A DNA stretch of 64,000 bases from CADCVW01 sp964251385 (GCA_964251385.1 CAXUJK010000002.1:496001-560000); one strand, 5' to 3'; counted from the stretch's first letter, positions 8,638 to 17,648 are shown. Numbers and translations are program-made. Notes: a model not told the origin generated them from the sequence alone.

Positions 8638-10460
8638 CCCTGCACCCCGTCGTCGAAGCGGTCACCGCGCGCATCGTCGAGCGCGCCGCGCCGCGCCGCG
8701 CCCGCTATCTCGACCTGATCGCGCGCGAGCGGGAGACGGGGATCGGCCGCCCTCGCCTGTCCTGCGGAAACTTCGCGCACGGCTTCGCCGCCGCCGAGGG
8801 CGACAAGCCCGTCATCCGTGGTGGCCGCGCGCCCAACCTCGGCATCGTCACCGCGTACAACGACATGCTGTCCGCGCACCAACCCTACGGCCGCTACCCC
8901 GAACAGATGAAGCTTTTCGCACGCGAGGTCGGTGCCACCGCGCAGGTCGCGGGCGGCGTTCCCGCAATGTGCGACGGGGTGACGCAAGGGCAGCCGGGGA
9001 TGGACCTGTCGCTGTTCAGCCGCGACACGATCGCGCTGTCGACCGCCGTCGCGCTGTCGCACGGCATGTTCGAGGGCGCGGCGCTGCTCGGCATCTGCGA
9101 CAAGATCGTGCCGGGGCTGCTCATCGGCGCGCTGCGCTTCGGCCACCTCCCCGCGATCCTCGTTCCCGGCGGGCCGATGCCGTCGGGTCTGCCCAACAAG
9201 GAAAAAGTGCGGGTGAGGCAGCTCGCGGCCGAGGGCAAGGTCGGCAAGCCCGAACTGCTCGAAGCGGAAAGCGCCAGCTACCATTCGCCCGGCACCTGCA
9301 CCTTCTACGGGACAGCGAACTCGAACCAGATGATGATGGAGGTGATGGGCCTCCACGTTCCCAATGCCGCGTTCGTGAACCCCGGAACCAAGCTGCGTCA
9401 GGAATTGACCCGGGCGGCGGTGCATCGGCTGGCGGCGATCGGGTCAGGCGGGAACGACTATCGTCCGCTCGGCCTGTGCGTCGACGAGCGCGCGATCGTC
9501 AACGCGGCGGTCGGCCTGCTCGCCACGGGCGGGTCGACCAACCACGCGCTCCACATCCCCGCGATCGCGCGCGCGGCCGGGATCACGATCGATTGGGAGG
9601 ATCTCGACCGCCTGTCCGCCGCGGTGCCGCTGATCGCGCGCGTCTACCCCAACGGATCGGGCGACGTGAACGACTTTAGGGATGCGGGCGGGATGGCGTT
9701 CGTCATCCGCACGCTGTTGGAGGGCGGGTACCTGCACGCCGACATCCTGACGGTGTGGGGCGATGGCCTGGCCGACTACGCCCGGGACCCCGTTCTCGAC
9801 GACGACGCGAGCCTGACCTGGACGGAAGTCGCGGCACCGCGCGACCCCGCCATGCTGCGCCCCTTCACCGACCCCTTCGCGCCCGACGGCGGAATGCGGC
9901 TGATGGCGGGCAATCTGGGCCGCGCGACGATGAAGACCAGTGCGGTCGATCGCTCGCGCTGGACGATCGAGGCCCCTGCGCGGATCTTCGCCGATCAGGA
10001 TTCGGTGCTCGCCGCGTTCAGGGCGGGCGAGCTCGAGCGCGACGTCGTCGTTGTCGTGCGCTTCCAGGGGCCGCGCGCCAACGGCATGCCCGAGCTCCAC
10101 AAGCTGACCCCGCCGCTGGGCGTGCTGCAGGACCGCGGGTTCCGCGTCGCGCTCGTGACGGACGGCCGCATGTCGGGCGCATCCGGCAAGGTACCCGCGG
10201 CGATCCATGTGACGCCCGAAGCGCTGGGCGGCGGGGCGCTGGCGAGGTTGCGCGACGGCGACATGCTTCGCGTATGCGCGGACACGGGCGTTCTCGCGGC
10301 CCTGGTCGACGAAGCCGAACTCGCCGCGCGCGAGCCCGCCGCGCCGCCGCCCCCGCCCGTCGGCACGGGACGCGAACTGTTCGCGTTCATGCGCCACCAC
10401 TGCGACGGCGCGGAACTGGGCGCGTCCGCGATGCTGAGCGCGATGGAGGACGTTGCATGA
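8634..10460 (+). CDS. edd: phosphogluconate dehydratase
   Basis: It dehydrates 6-phosphogluconate to 2-keto-3-deoxy-6-phosphogluconate. It belongs to the IlvD/Edd Fe-S dehydratase family. The cysteines expected to hold the cluster are seen in AMCDGVTQGQPGM, GICDKIVPG and the SPGTCTFYGTANSNQ region, with the C-terminal DGRMSGASGKVPAAIHV substrate loop. 608 residues, close to the E. coli enzyme. ATG 8634 overlaps the pgl stop and its stop overlaps eda. A run of prolines (PPPPP) about 35 residues before the end is a local feature. Confidence 0.95.
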   Translation: MTLHPVVEAVTARIVERAAPRRARYLDLIARERETGIGRPRLSCGNFAHGFAAAEGDKPVIRGGRAPNLGIVTAYNDMLSAHQPYGRYPEQMKLFAREVGATAQVAGGVPAMCDGVTQGQPGMDLSLFSRDTIALSTAVALSHGMFEGAALLGICDKIVPGLLIGALRFGHLPAILVPGGPMPSGLPNKEKVRVRQLAAEGKVGKPELLEAESASYHSPGTCTFYGTANSNQMMMEVMGLHVPNAAFVNPGTKLRQELTRAAVHRLAAIGSGGNDYRPLGLCVDERAIVNAAVGLLATGGSTNHALHIPAIARAAGITIDWEDLDRLSAAVPLIARVYPNGSGDVNDFRDAGGMAFVIRTLLEGGYLHADILTVWGDGLADYARDPVLDDDASLTWTEVAAPRDPAMLRPFTDPFAPDGGMRLMAGNLGRATMKTSAVDRSRWTIEAPARIFADQDSVLAAFRAGELERDVVVVVRFQGPRANGMPELHKLTPPLGVLQDRGFRVALVTDGRMSGASGKVPAAIHVTPEALGGGALARLRDGDMLRVCADTGVLAALVDEAELAAREPAAPPPPPVGTGRELFAFMRHHCDGAELGASAMLSAMEDVA

Positions 10461-11083
10461 TCGATTTGGGCGCGACGATCGACGATGTCATGCGCGCCGC
10501 GCCTGTCGTTCCGGTGCTCGTCGTCGAGGACGCGGGCCATGCGGTCGGAATTGCGCGCGCTCTGGTCGCGGGCGGCCTGACCGTCCTCGAAGTCACGCTG
10601 CGTACGCCGGCCGCGCTGGACGTCATACGCGAGATGGCCACTGTCCCGGGGGCGATCGTGGGCGCGGGCACGGTTCTGAACGCGCGCGACCTCGATGCGG
10701 CGCTCGATGCGGGCGCGCGTTTCATCGTATCTCCGGGATTGACGGACGGCCTGGCGTGGGCCGCGTCCGAAGCCGAAATCCCGTTTCTCCCCGGCGTCGC
10801 AAACGCCAGCGACATCATGCGCGGGCTCGATCTGGGGCTCGATCGCTTCAAGTTCTTTCCGGCCGAGGCGTCGGGCGGGCTGAAAGCGCTCAAAGCCTTG
10901 GGCGGGCCGTTCGGCGCGGTGCGCTTCTGCCCGACCGGCGGCATCACGCCGGCGAACGCGCCCGAATGGCTGGTAAACCCGTCCGTGCTGTGCGTCGGCG
11001 GAAGCTGGATCGTGCCGCCGGGCGCGCCCGATCTCCCCGCGATCGAGGCCGCGGCGCGCGCGGCATCGGCCTTGCGCGCCTGA
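10457..11083 (+). CDS. eda: KDPG aldolase (2-dehydro-3-deoxyphosphogluconate aldolase)
   Basis: It splits KDPG to pyruvate and glyceraldehyde 3-phosphate, completing the Entner-Doudoroff pathway. Class I aldolase: the Schiff-base lysine is in RFKFFPAEASGG, the catalytic glutamate in LEVTLRTP, and the phosphate-binding CPTGGIT is conserved. 208 residues, standard length. It overlaps edd (ATGA) upstream, and its TGA overlaps the ATG of the next gene, so a DUF2236 gene has been joined to the sugar operon. Confidence 0.95.
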   Translation: MIDLGATIDDVMRAAPVVPVLVVEDAGHAVGIARALVAGGLTVLEVTLRTPAALDVIREMATVPGAIVGAGTVLNARDLDAALDAGARFIVSPGLTDGLAWAASEAEIPFLPGVANASDIMRGLDLGLDRFKFFPAEASGGLKALKALGGPFGAVRFCPTGGITPANAPEWLVNPSVLCVGGSWIVPPGAPDLPAIEAAARAASALRA

Positions 11084-12048
11084 TGCTTCTCTCCGCGCTC
11101 GCCTACCCGATGGAGTTGATCTCGGCGAAACTCATCGCCGCCGACGGGACGATCGACTTCTCACAGCCGCGCGGCGAGCCCGGGATCGTGGGTCCCGACT
11201 CGCTGTCCTGGCGCGTGTTCCGCAATCCCGTCACCATGTTCATCGGCGGCGTCGCCGCGGTACTGCTCGAACTGGGCGAACCGCGCGTGCGCACCGCCGT
11301 GTGGACGCAATCCAGTTTTCGGCGCGATCCCGCCGCGCGACTGCGGCGCACGGGAATGGCCGCGATGGTGACCGTGTACGGCGCACGCAGCAGCGTGGAG
11401 GCGCTGACCGCTCGCGTGCGCGCCATGCACGCGCGCATCGGCGGCGAGACGCCGGACGGAACGTCGTACCGCGCGGACGATCCCGAGCTGCTGCGCTGGG
11501 TGCAGTCCACCGCGGCGTTCGCCTTCATGGAAGCGTATCGGCGCTACGTCCACCCGGTCGCGCCCGCCGACCGCGATCGCTACTACGCCGAAGGCTCTGA
11601 CGGCGGCGGATTGTACGGCGCGACCGACGTGCCCGCGTCCCAGGCGGCGATCCACGCCATGATCGCCGCCATGCGTCCGCGGCTCGAAGCCTCGCCGATC
11701 CTGCACGAGCTGCTCGACCTCGTCGCGGGCGCGGCCATCCTGCCGCTGCCGTTCCGCCCCACACAAGGCACGGTGGTGCGCGCGGCGGTGGACCTGCTGC
11801 CGCCGGACCTGCGCGCTCGGCTCGGGCTGGCGGACTGGCCCCGGCTGTCGACGCCCGAACGCCTGTTTCTGCGCACGCTCGCCCGCGCCGCCGACGGCGC
11901 GGTGTTCCCCACCAGTCCCGCGGCGCAGGCATGCCGTCGCCTGGACCTGCCGCTCGACTACCTGCTTCGCCCGCGAGTTGACGCAGCGCCCCGGCGAGTG
12001 GCAAAGCCGGACGGCGCGCGCGGGTATAGCTCAATGGTAGAGCACTAG
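11083..12048 (+). CDS. DUF2236 (MpaB/Lcp-type) oxygenase-like protein, C-terminus encoded within tRNA-Gly
   Basis: This protein belongs to the oxygenase MpaB/rubber-oxygenase-related family (DUF2236), whose studied members are haem-dependent; function here is unknown. The N-terminal region has WRVFRNPVTMFIGG and LLELGEPRVRTAVWTQSSF, and the middle has LRWVQSTAAFAFMEAYRRYV, the typical family pattern with histidine and arginine positions. About 321 residues. The ATG at 11083 overlaps the eda stop. Oddly, no stop occurs before the tRNA-Gly gene at 12020: the last nine or so residues are translated from the tRNA sequence and the stop TAG is in its anticodon arm region. This may be a natural overlap or a frame extended after loss of an earlier stop. 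Confidence 0.75.
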   Translation: MLLSALAYPMELISAKLIAADGTIDFSQPRGEPGIVGPDSLSWRVFRNPVTMFIGGVAAVLLELGEPRVRTAVWTQSSFRRDPAARLRRTGMAAMVTVYGARSSVEALTARVRAMHARIGGETPDGTSYRADDPELLRWVQSTAAFAFMEAYRRYVHPVAPADRDRYYAEGSDGGGLYGATDVPASQAAIHAMIAAMRPRLEASPILHELLDLVAGAAILPLPFRPTQGTVVRAAVDLLPPDLRARLGLADWPRLSTPERLFLRTLARAADGAVFPTSPAAQACRRLDLPLDYLLRPRVDAAPRRVAKPDGARGYSSMVEH

Positions 12049-12093
12049 CCTTCCAAGCTTGTGACGCGGGTTCGATTCCCGCTACCCGCTCCA
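12020..12093 (+). tRNA. tRNA-Gly (anticodon TCC)
   Basis: A cloverleaf can be drawn: acceptor GCGGGTA pairs with TACCCGC, D-arm GCTC/GAGC, anticodon loop CTTCCAA giving anticodon TCC, T-arm CGGGTTCGATTCCCG, discriminator T and encoded CCA at 12091-12093. The anticodon stem has one T-T mismatch. It reads GGA and related glycine codons. Its first 29 bases overlap the reading frame of the upstream DUF2236 gene. Confidence 0.96.
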
Positions 12094-12206
12094 GAGTCTG
12101 ACCGCTTCGTTTGCGATGACGGACTCGAAAGCTTCGTCCGGTTACAACCCTGTCTTCGAACGAGTCGGCATCGAGTCGCCTCGAATAGGACGCGGGGACG
12201 ATCGAC

Positions 12207-13136
12207 ATGGCGGCACGGGCATATTGGTCGGGGCAGATACGGCTCGCGCTGGTGTCGATCCCCGTGGAAATCTTTTCCGCGACCAAGTCGGGCGCGAGCG
12301 TGTCGTTTCGCCAGATCCACGAACCGTCGGGCAAACCGATCAAGTACGAAAAATCGGTGCAGGGCATCGGTCCCGTCGATCCCGACGAGATCGTCAAGGG
12401 CTACGAATACGAGAAGGGCAGCTACGTTCTCGTCGACGACGGCGAATTGGACGCGGTCAAGCTGGAGTCCAAGAAGACGCTGGAGCTGACGCAGTTCGTC
12501 GACCTGCACGAGATCGATCAGGTCTATTACGAAAAGCCATACTACGTCGTTCCCGCCGACGATCTGGCCGAAGAAGCGTTCGTGGTGCTGCGCGAGGCGT
12601 TGAAGAAGACGAAAAAAGTGGGGCTGGGTCAGCTAGCATTGCGCGGACGCGAGTATGTCGTCAGCCTCAAGGCTTGCGGCCGCGGCATGGTGCTGGAAAC
12701 GCTGCGCTACGCGGACGAGGTCAACAAGGCGCAGGGCTTCTTTCGCGAGATCGCGGACGCGGCGCCCGACGCCGACCTGCTCGATCTTGCAACCACGCTG
12801 ATCGAGAAGAAGGCGTCCCCGTTCGACGCGGCCAATTACCACGACCGCTACATCGACGCGGTCAAGGCGCTGATCGACGAGAAGCTCAAGAACAAGGGCA
12901 AGAAAGTGACCCCGGAGGCGGAGGACGCGCCGCGGGGCGGGTCGAACGTGATCGACCTGATGGCTGCGCTGAAGCAGAGCCTGGAGAAAGGCGAGCCCGC
13001 GACCAAGCCCGCGCCGGCGAAGGCTGCGGCCAAGCCGGCGGGCGGTTCGATCGCGCCAAAAGCTCCGCCCAAGCCGCGCGCGCCTGCCGCGAAGACGGCG
13101 GCACGCGCCGCGACTGCTACGCGCAAGCGGGCCTAG
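12207..13136 (+). CDS. ku: non-homologous end joining protein Ku
   Basis: Bacterial Ku homodimers encircle DNA double-strand-break ends and recruit LigD. The protein starts MAARAYWSGQIRLALVSIPVEIFSATK, of which the WSGxIxxALVSIPV pattern is the Ku hallmark, and holds the conserved YEYEKGSYVLVDDGEL region and the Ku core to about residue 235. The C-terminal 60 residues are Lys/Ala/Pro-rich and low-complexity, like the basic tails of bacterial Ku proteins that contact DNA or LigD. 309 residues. The stop codon is followed immediately by the GTG of ligD, so both genes are co-transcribed. It lies 113 bases after the tRNA gene. Confidence 0.95.
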   Translation: MAARAYWSGQIRLALVSIPVEIFSATKSGASVSFRQIHEPSGKPIKYEKSVQGIGPVDPDEIVKGYEYEKGSYVLVDDGELDAVKLESKKTLELTQFVDLHEIDQVYYEKPYYVVPADDLAEEAFVVLREALKKTKKVGLGQLALRGREYVVSLKACGRGMVLETLRYADEVNKAQGFFREIADAAPDADLLDLATTLIEKKASPFDAANYHDRYIDAVKALIDEKLKNKGKKVTPEAEDAPRGGSNVIDLMAALKQSLEKGEPATKPAPAKAAAKPAGGSIAPKAPPKPRAPAAKTAARAATATRKRA

Positions 13137-15632
13137 GTGGCGCGCGACCTCTCCCTCGACGCGTACAACGCAAAGCGAGACTTCACCAAGACGAAGGAAC
13201 CCGCGGGCGTTGCGGCCGCGCGAGCCAAGGCGCTTGGGGGCTCGGTGTTCATGGTCCAGAAACACGACGCGACGCGACTGCATTACGACTTCCGCATCGA
13301 GCTCGACGGGGTGCTGAAGAGCTGGGCGGTGACGCGGGGGCCGAGCCTCGATCCGGACGACAAACGCCTCGCGGTGCGGACCGAGGATCATCCTTTGTCC
13401 TACGCGACGTTCGAGGGGACGATCCCGAAGGGCGAGTATGGCGGCGGCACGGTCATGCTATGGGATCGCGGCACGTGGATCCCGCACCCGGGCAAGGACC
13501 CGCGCAAGACGCTGGTCGAGGGGCATCTGCACTTCACGCTCGAGGGCGAGCGCATGAAGGGCGAATGGATCATGATCCGCCTGAAGCCGCGCGGTAACGA
13601 ACGCGGCGAGAACTGGCTGCTGCGCAAGGTCGCCGACGAATTCGTCGCGACGGGAGACGTGCTGGTGACGCGCGAGCTGACGAGCATCGCAACCGGGCGC
13701 GCGATGGCGGAGATCGCGGCTGGGGCGCACGGGCAAGTCGCGCCGCCAAGTACCCCGGTGAAGAAGAAGGTCGCTGGCAAGGTCAAAGCTAAAGCTCTCA
13801 AACTCCCCGCGTTTCAGCCGCCGCAGCTCGCCACGCTCGCCGACCATGTGCCGTTCGGCGGCGAGTACCTCCACGAGACCAAATATGACGGCTACCGCGT
13901 CCTGCTCGCGGTCGGCGGCGGCGAGGCGAAGACATTTACCCGCACGGGGCAGGACTGGTCCGACCGTTTCGCCGTCGTTGCCGAGGCAGGATCCAAGCTC
14001 CCCGGATCGGCGCTGATCGACGGCGAGGTCGTGGCGCTCGACGCGGAAGGCCGACCAAACTTCCAGGCGCTGCAGGCAAGCCTCAAGGAAGGCGCCAAGG
14101 ACTCGAGAGGGGGCCAGCTCGCCTTCTTCGCGTTCGACATCCTCGAACAGGATGGCGAAAGCCTGGTCGACCTCCCCAATATCGAACGCAAGGGCCGCCT
14201 CGCCGCGCTGCTCGCGACCGCGCAGCCGCCGATCCACTATGCCGAACACGTGGTCGGCAGCGGCGAAGCGATGTTTCAGGCGATGTGCGCCGGCGGCTAC
14301 GAAGGGGTCATCTCCAAGCTCGCGAGTGCAGCCTATCGCGGCAAGCGCACCGCGTCCTGGCTCAAGGTCAAGTGCATCCGCCGCCAGGAGTTCGTCGTCG
14401 TCGGCTGGCTGCCGAGCGACAAGAGCAGGGGGTTCAAGTCGCTGCTGCTCGGACTGCACGAGAACGGGACCTTGCGCTACGCGGGCAAGGCGGGGACCGG
14501 GTTCGACGCCGCCAAGATCGACGAACTGCTGGGCAAGATGACCCCGCTCGAACGCGCCGAGCCCACCGTCAAGGCACCTCGCGTCGCGGTGCGCGGGGCC
14601 AGGTGGATCGAGCCCAAGCTAGTCGCGGAAATCGCGTTCACCGAGTTCACGGGCGACGGCGTGCTGCGCCACCCCAGCTTCGTCGCCATGCGCGAGGACA
14701 AGCCGGCCAAAGAGGTCGTCCGCGAGCGCGAGACACATGTCGAAGCCAAGCCGAGCACCGGCGGCGCGGCGGCGCTCGGAGTCAAGCTGACCAGCACCGA
14801 CCGCGTCATCTTTCCCGAGGACGGCATCACCAAGGGGCAGCTCGCCGACTATTACGCGGCGATCGCGGGGCCGATGCTCGAATGGTCGGGGTCGCGCCCG
14901 ATCAGCCTCGTGCGCTGCCCGCAAGGCCGGGCGAAACACTGCTTTTTCCAGAAGCACGATGCGGGATCGTTCGGCGACCTCGTCAAGCAGGTGCCGATCC
15001 CCGAGAAGGACGGAGGCACCGAGAACTATCTGTACGTCGAGGATGCCGCGGGCCTCGTCGCGTGCGTGCAGATGGGGACGATCGAATTCCACGGCTGGGG
15101 CTCGAAGGTCGAGGCTCTCGAGAAGCCGGACCGGCTCGTCTTCGACCTCGACCCGGACGAAGGTTTGGGTTTCGACGCGGTCAAGGCGGCGGCGATCAAG
15201 CTGCGCGGGCTGTTGGGGGACATGGGGCTCGTGACGTTCCCGCTGCTGTCGGGCGGCAAGGGCCTGCACGTCGTGGCGCCTTTGGACGCGACGTCCGAGT
15301 GGGACGCGGTCAAGGACTTCGCCAGCCGCTTTTCGCGCGCGCTGGCGCAGGCCGAGCCCGAATATTTCACCGCCAACATCCGCAAGGTGGAGCGCAAGGG
15401 TCGCATCTTCCTCGACTGGCTGCGCAACCAGCGCGGATCGACGGCGATCATGCCGTATTCGGCGCGCGCGCGTCCGGGCGCGACGGTGTCCGCGCCGATC
15501 TGGTGGGACGAGCTTGAGCGGTACAAAGGTGGTGACTTCAGCATCGGCGACATCGACACGTTGCTGGAGCGCGCGGGCGCCAAGGAGATGCGGGGCTGGG
15601 GCGAGGCGAAGCAGGCTTTGCCAAGCTTTTAG
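13137..15632 (+). CDS. ligD: multifunctional ATP-dependent DNA ligase LigD
   Basis: This is the NHEJ ligase partner of Ku. Order of domains: N-terminal 3'-phosphoesterase (about 1-190, with HDATRLHYDFRIEL and IPKGEYGGG), ATP-dependent ligase (about 215-520, nucleotidyl-lysine in ETKYDGYR near 249, with DGEVVALD), then a primase-like polymerase domain (about 540-831, metal-binding aspartates in LVFDLDPDEG, and SGGKGLHVV). A Lys/Ala/Val linker separates the first two domains. 831 residues is typical of alphaproteobacterial PE-LIG-POL LigD, in contrast to mycobacterial POL-PE-LIG order. GTG start directly after the ku stop. Confidence 0.95.
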   Translation: MARDLSLDAYNAKRDFTKTKEPAGVAAARAKALGGSVFMVQKHDATRLHYDFRIELDGVLKSWAVTRGPSLDPDDKRLAVRTEDHPLSYATFEGTIPKGEYGGGTVMLWDRGTWIPHPGKDPRKTLVEGHLHFTLEGERMKGEWIMIRLKPRGNERGENWLLRKVADEFVATGDVLVTRELTSIATGRAMAEIAAGAHGQVAPPSTPVKKKVAGKVKAKALKLPAFQPPQLATLADHVPFGGEYLHETKYDGYRVLLAVGGGEAKTFTRTGQDWSDRFAVVAEAGSKLPGSALIDGEVVALDAEGRPNFQALQASLKEGAKDSRGGQLAFFAFDILEQDGESLVDLPNIERKGRLAALLATAQPPIHYAEHVVGSGEAMFQAMCAGGYEGVISKLASAAYRGKRTASWLKVKCIRRQEFVVVGWLPSDKSRGFKSLLLGLHENGTLRYAGKAGTGFDAAKIDELLGKMTPLERAEPTVKAPRVAVRGARWIEPKLVAEIAFTEFTGDGVLRHPSFVAMREDKPAKEVVRERETHVEAKPSTGGAAALGVKLTSTDRVIFPEDGITKGQLADYYAAIAGPMLEWSGSRPISLVRCPQGRAKHCFFQKHDAGSFGDLVKQVPIPEKDGGTENYLYVEDAAGLVACVQMGTIEFHGWGSKVEALEKPDRLVFDLDPDEGLGFDAVKAAAIKLRGLLGDMGLVTFPLLSGGKGLHVVAPLDATSEWDAVKDFASRFSRALAQAEPEYFTANIRKVERKGRIFLDWLRNQRGSTAIMPYSARARPGATVSAPIWWDELERYKGGDFSIGDIDTLLERAGAKEMRGWGEAKQALPSF

Positions 15633-15696
15633 AAGTGGCGACGGCACCTTCATGTCGCAGCAGGAGCTGCTCAACAAAAAGCTCATTGAAACAGGA

Positions 15697-15766
15697 CGTT
15701 CGTCCCGAGTGCAAACGAGGGGCGCCCGTGCGCTTCAACGCCCCTCGTTTACACTCGGGACGAACG
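15697..15766. repeat. intergenic palindromic repeat, same arm as the one inside ileS
   Basis: Two 28-base arms (15697-15724 and 15739-15766) form an inverted repeat with one mismatch around a 14-base centre. The arm begins CGTTCGTCCCGAGTG and ends AACGAGGGGCG. It lies between the ligD stop and the next GTG. The same arm occurs in ileS at 37705-37786 but with the arms facing the other way. A short open frame (from ATG 15652) runs through it; I see no reason to call it a gene. The element could act as a transcription terminator for ligD. Confidence 0.8.
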
Positions 15767-15820
15767 AACCTGGTGGTACTGCTTAGTTCAAAGCTTACCT
15801 TTCCCGGCTAGAACGACCCC

Positions 15821-17110
15821 GTGACCACCTCCATCGACCCACGCCCGCCTTCGGCGGTCAGCGACGGCACCGGCATCGCCGGGCTCGTCGGCCTCGGCAT
15901 TTGGGTCGTCGCGGCCCGCACCTATGGCATGTCCGGCCCCCACGCCGCGCTCGCCGCGCTGCTCGCGTGCGGGGTGCCGATGGTGTTGTGGTCGATCCTC
16001 GTCGATTGCGTCCACCGCAACCCGAGCACCGGCATCGACTGGGACGCTCCGCCTCGCCCGATCCGCGAAACGCTCGACCTCAGTCTCGTCAAGCTCGGCG
16101 GACTGTTCGCGACCTGGGGCGCGATCGCGGTGGTATACGCGATCGGGCGCTGGTACTGGCAGGGCAACTACCTGTTCGCGATGCAGATCCTCAGCTGGGG
16201 CATCGTGCCCGTCGCGGTCGCCGCGATTCCCTACGTCGTCTGGCTCGACCGCAGGCTCGTCGAACCTCGCGACAATGCCTGGCACTTCGGTCAGATGCTC
16301 GTCGGCGGAGAGGCCGACACGGCGCGCATCCACGAGCATTTGCGTCAGTGGTTCGTCAAAGGCTTTTTCCTCGCGTTCATGCTGTCGATCCTGCCCGGCA
16401 ACTGGGCAGACGCGGTGCGCTGGCCGAACTGGGAAATCGTCCAAAGTCCGGTCAATCTCGCGCGCTACCTGATCGGCGCGATGTTCATGATCGACGTGAC
16501 GTTCGCGACCGTCGGCTACATGCTGACGATGCGTACGCTGGACGCGCACATCCGGAGCGCGAGTCCGTTCGCGTCCGGGTGGGCGGCGGCGCTGGTCTGC
16601 TACCCGCCGTTCATCCTGATGGGGCCGGGCAGCCCTTTCGATTATCAGCGCGGCACCGCGGACTGGAGCTGGTGGCTGCAGGGCCAGCCGGTTCTGCTCG
16701 GACTGCTCGGCTTTGTGCTGGTCGGCCTGACCGCGTTCTACGCCTGGGCCACGGTGGCGTTCGGGCTACGCTTTTCGAACCTCACGCACCGGGGAATCCT
16801 GACGCACGGGCCGTACGCAATCACCAAGCACCCAGCTTATCTGTCGAAGACGACCTTCTGGTGGGTGGCCTCGCTCCCGTTCCTCAGCGTCAACGGCAGC
16901 CTGATCGAGGCGGCGCGCAACAGCGCGATCCTGGCCATCGTGACAGGCGTCTATTACTGGCGCGCACGGACCGAGGAGCGGCATCTGGGGATCGACCCGC
17001 ACTACCGGCTCTATGCCGCGTGGATGGAGCGCAACGGGCCATTACCGCGTCTGTTCGGCTGGCTTACAGGCAGGAAAGCATCGCAAGCGGCAATCGCTCC
17101 CGCTGAATGA
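15821..17110 (+). CDS. membrane protein of the isoprenylcysteine carboxyl methyltransferase type
   Basis: A polytopic membrane protein of 429 residues with about eight to ten hydrophobic segments. The C-terminal part contains GPYAITKHPAYLSKTTFWW and ARTEERHLGIDPHYRLYAAW, the pattern of the ICMT/PEMT membrane methyltransferase fold, where these regions bind S-adenosylmethionine. The real bacterial substrate is unknown; prenylated-protein methylation should not be assumed. The N-terminal half is an extra membrane region beyond the core domain. It starts at GTG 15821 after the palindromic repeat and overlaps the next gene by four bases (ATGA). Confidence 0.7.
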   Translation: MTTSIDPRPPSAVSDGTGIAGLVGLGIWVVAARTYGMSGPHAALAALLACGVPMVLWSILVDCVHRNPSTGIDWDAPPRPIRETLDLSLVKLGGLFATWGAIAVVYAIGRWYWQGNYLFAMQILSWGIVPVAVAAIPYVVWLDRRLVEPRDNAWHFGQMLVGGEADTARIHEHLRQWFVKGFFLAFMLSILPGNWADAVRWPNWEIVQSPVNLARYLIGAMFMIDVTFATVGYMLTMRTLDAHIRSASPFASGWAAALVCYPPFILMGPGSPFDYQRGTADWSWWLQGQPVLLGLLGFVLVGLTAFYAWATVAFGLRFSNLTHRGILTHGPYAITKHPAYLSKTTFWWVASLPFLSVNGSLIEAARNSAILAIVTGVYYWRARTEERHLGIDPHYRLYAAWMERNGPLPRLFGWLTGRKASQAAIAPAE

Positions 17111-17391
17111 TGATGCTGGTCGTTGTTGCCGTCTGCGCGGCGTTGTTCCTCATAAACCTCTGGACATATGTCCGTTTCTGGCAGGACAAAGTCCGCGCGC
17201 GAGAAGGCAGCAGGCGCATCCCCGAGTTAGACTTGCTGATGCTTGCGCTAATCGGCGGATCGCCCGGTGCTCTCCTCGCGCGGCAGGTCTTCCGTCACAA
17301 GACACTCAAGCAGCCGTTTTCGAACCGGCTCGTCACGATCGTAACGTTTCAGGCGGCGATCCTGGTCGGTCTCGTCATCGGCACGGTTTAG
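17107..17391 (+). CDS. DUF1294 small membrane protein
   Basis: A 94-residue protein with an N-terminal hydrophobic segment, a basic central stretch (QDKVRAREGSRRIPE), then LLMLALIGGSPGALLARQVFRHKT and a C-terminal membrane segment. The GGSPGA..FRHKT pattern is that of the DUF1294 family, small membrane proteins of unknown role. It overlaps the methyltransferase stop and is probably co-transcribed with it. ATG 17107 is used; ATG codons at 17110 and 17113 are alternatives. Its stop overlaps the convergent PilZ gene stop by two bases. Confidence 0.75.
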   Translation: MMMLVVVAVCAALFLINLWTYVRFWQDKVRAREGSRRIPELDLLMLALIGGSPGALLARQVFRHKTLKQPFSNRLVTIVTFQAAILVGLVIGTV

Positions 17392-17648
17392 TCCAGGATC
17401 ATCGCCCCGAAGCGCCAACCTAGGACCCAGCGCACTTCGACCTTGACGGGACCACGGCCGGGAATTTCGATGTCGAGATGCGCGCCGATCGGAAGCCGCT
17501 CCTCGCATTCGGCCATGAAGCCGCCGTCCGACATGTTCCAGATGCGCGTGCTCAGCAGGCGGCCGACGCCGTCGACGGCGGTGGTCTCGACGTTCACCGG
17601 ATGCCGCGGCGGGCGCTGGACGTAGACGGGTTTCGGATCGGTCGCCAT
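17388..17648 (-). CDS. PilZ-domain protein
   Basis: A short, 86-residue single-domain PilZ protein, a family that commonly binds cyclic di-GMP and modulates motility, pili or exopolysaccharide. The visible pattern is RHPVNVETTAV followed by IWNMSDGGFMAECEERLPIGAHLDIEIPG, matching the DxSxxG-type core. The N-terminal RxxxR is reduced (QRPPRHP), so binding is uncertain. The start at 17648 is chosen because AGGGG lies seven bases upstream; the ATG two codons earlier would be too close. It is convergent with DUF1294 and follows gshA on the same strand. Confidence 0.7.
   Translation of the reverse strand: MATDPKPVYVQRPPRHPVNVETTAVDGVGRLLSTRIWNMSDGGFMAECEERLPIGAHLDIEIPGRGPVKVEVRWVLGWRFGAMILD

Noticed and set aside
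12020..12206. tRNA-Gly as an integration site of an island
   Set aside because: No integrase, no direct repeat of the tRNA 3' end and no unusual composition were seen next to it in this window.
15652..15786. Small open frame after ligD (MSQQELLNKK...)
   Set aside because: Most of it is palindromic repeat sequence, it has no good ribosome-binding site and no known family.
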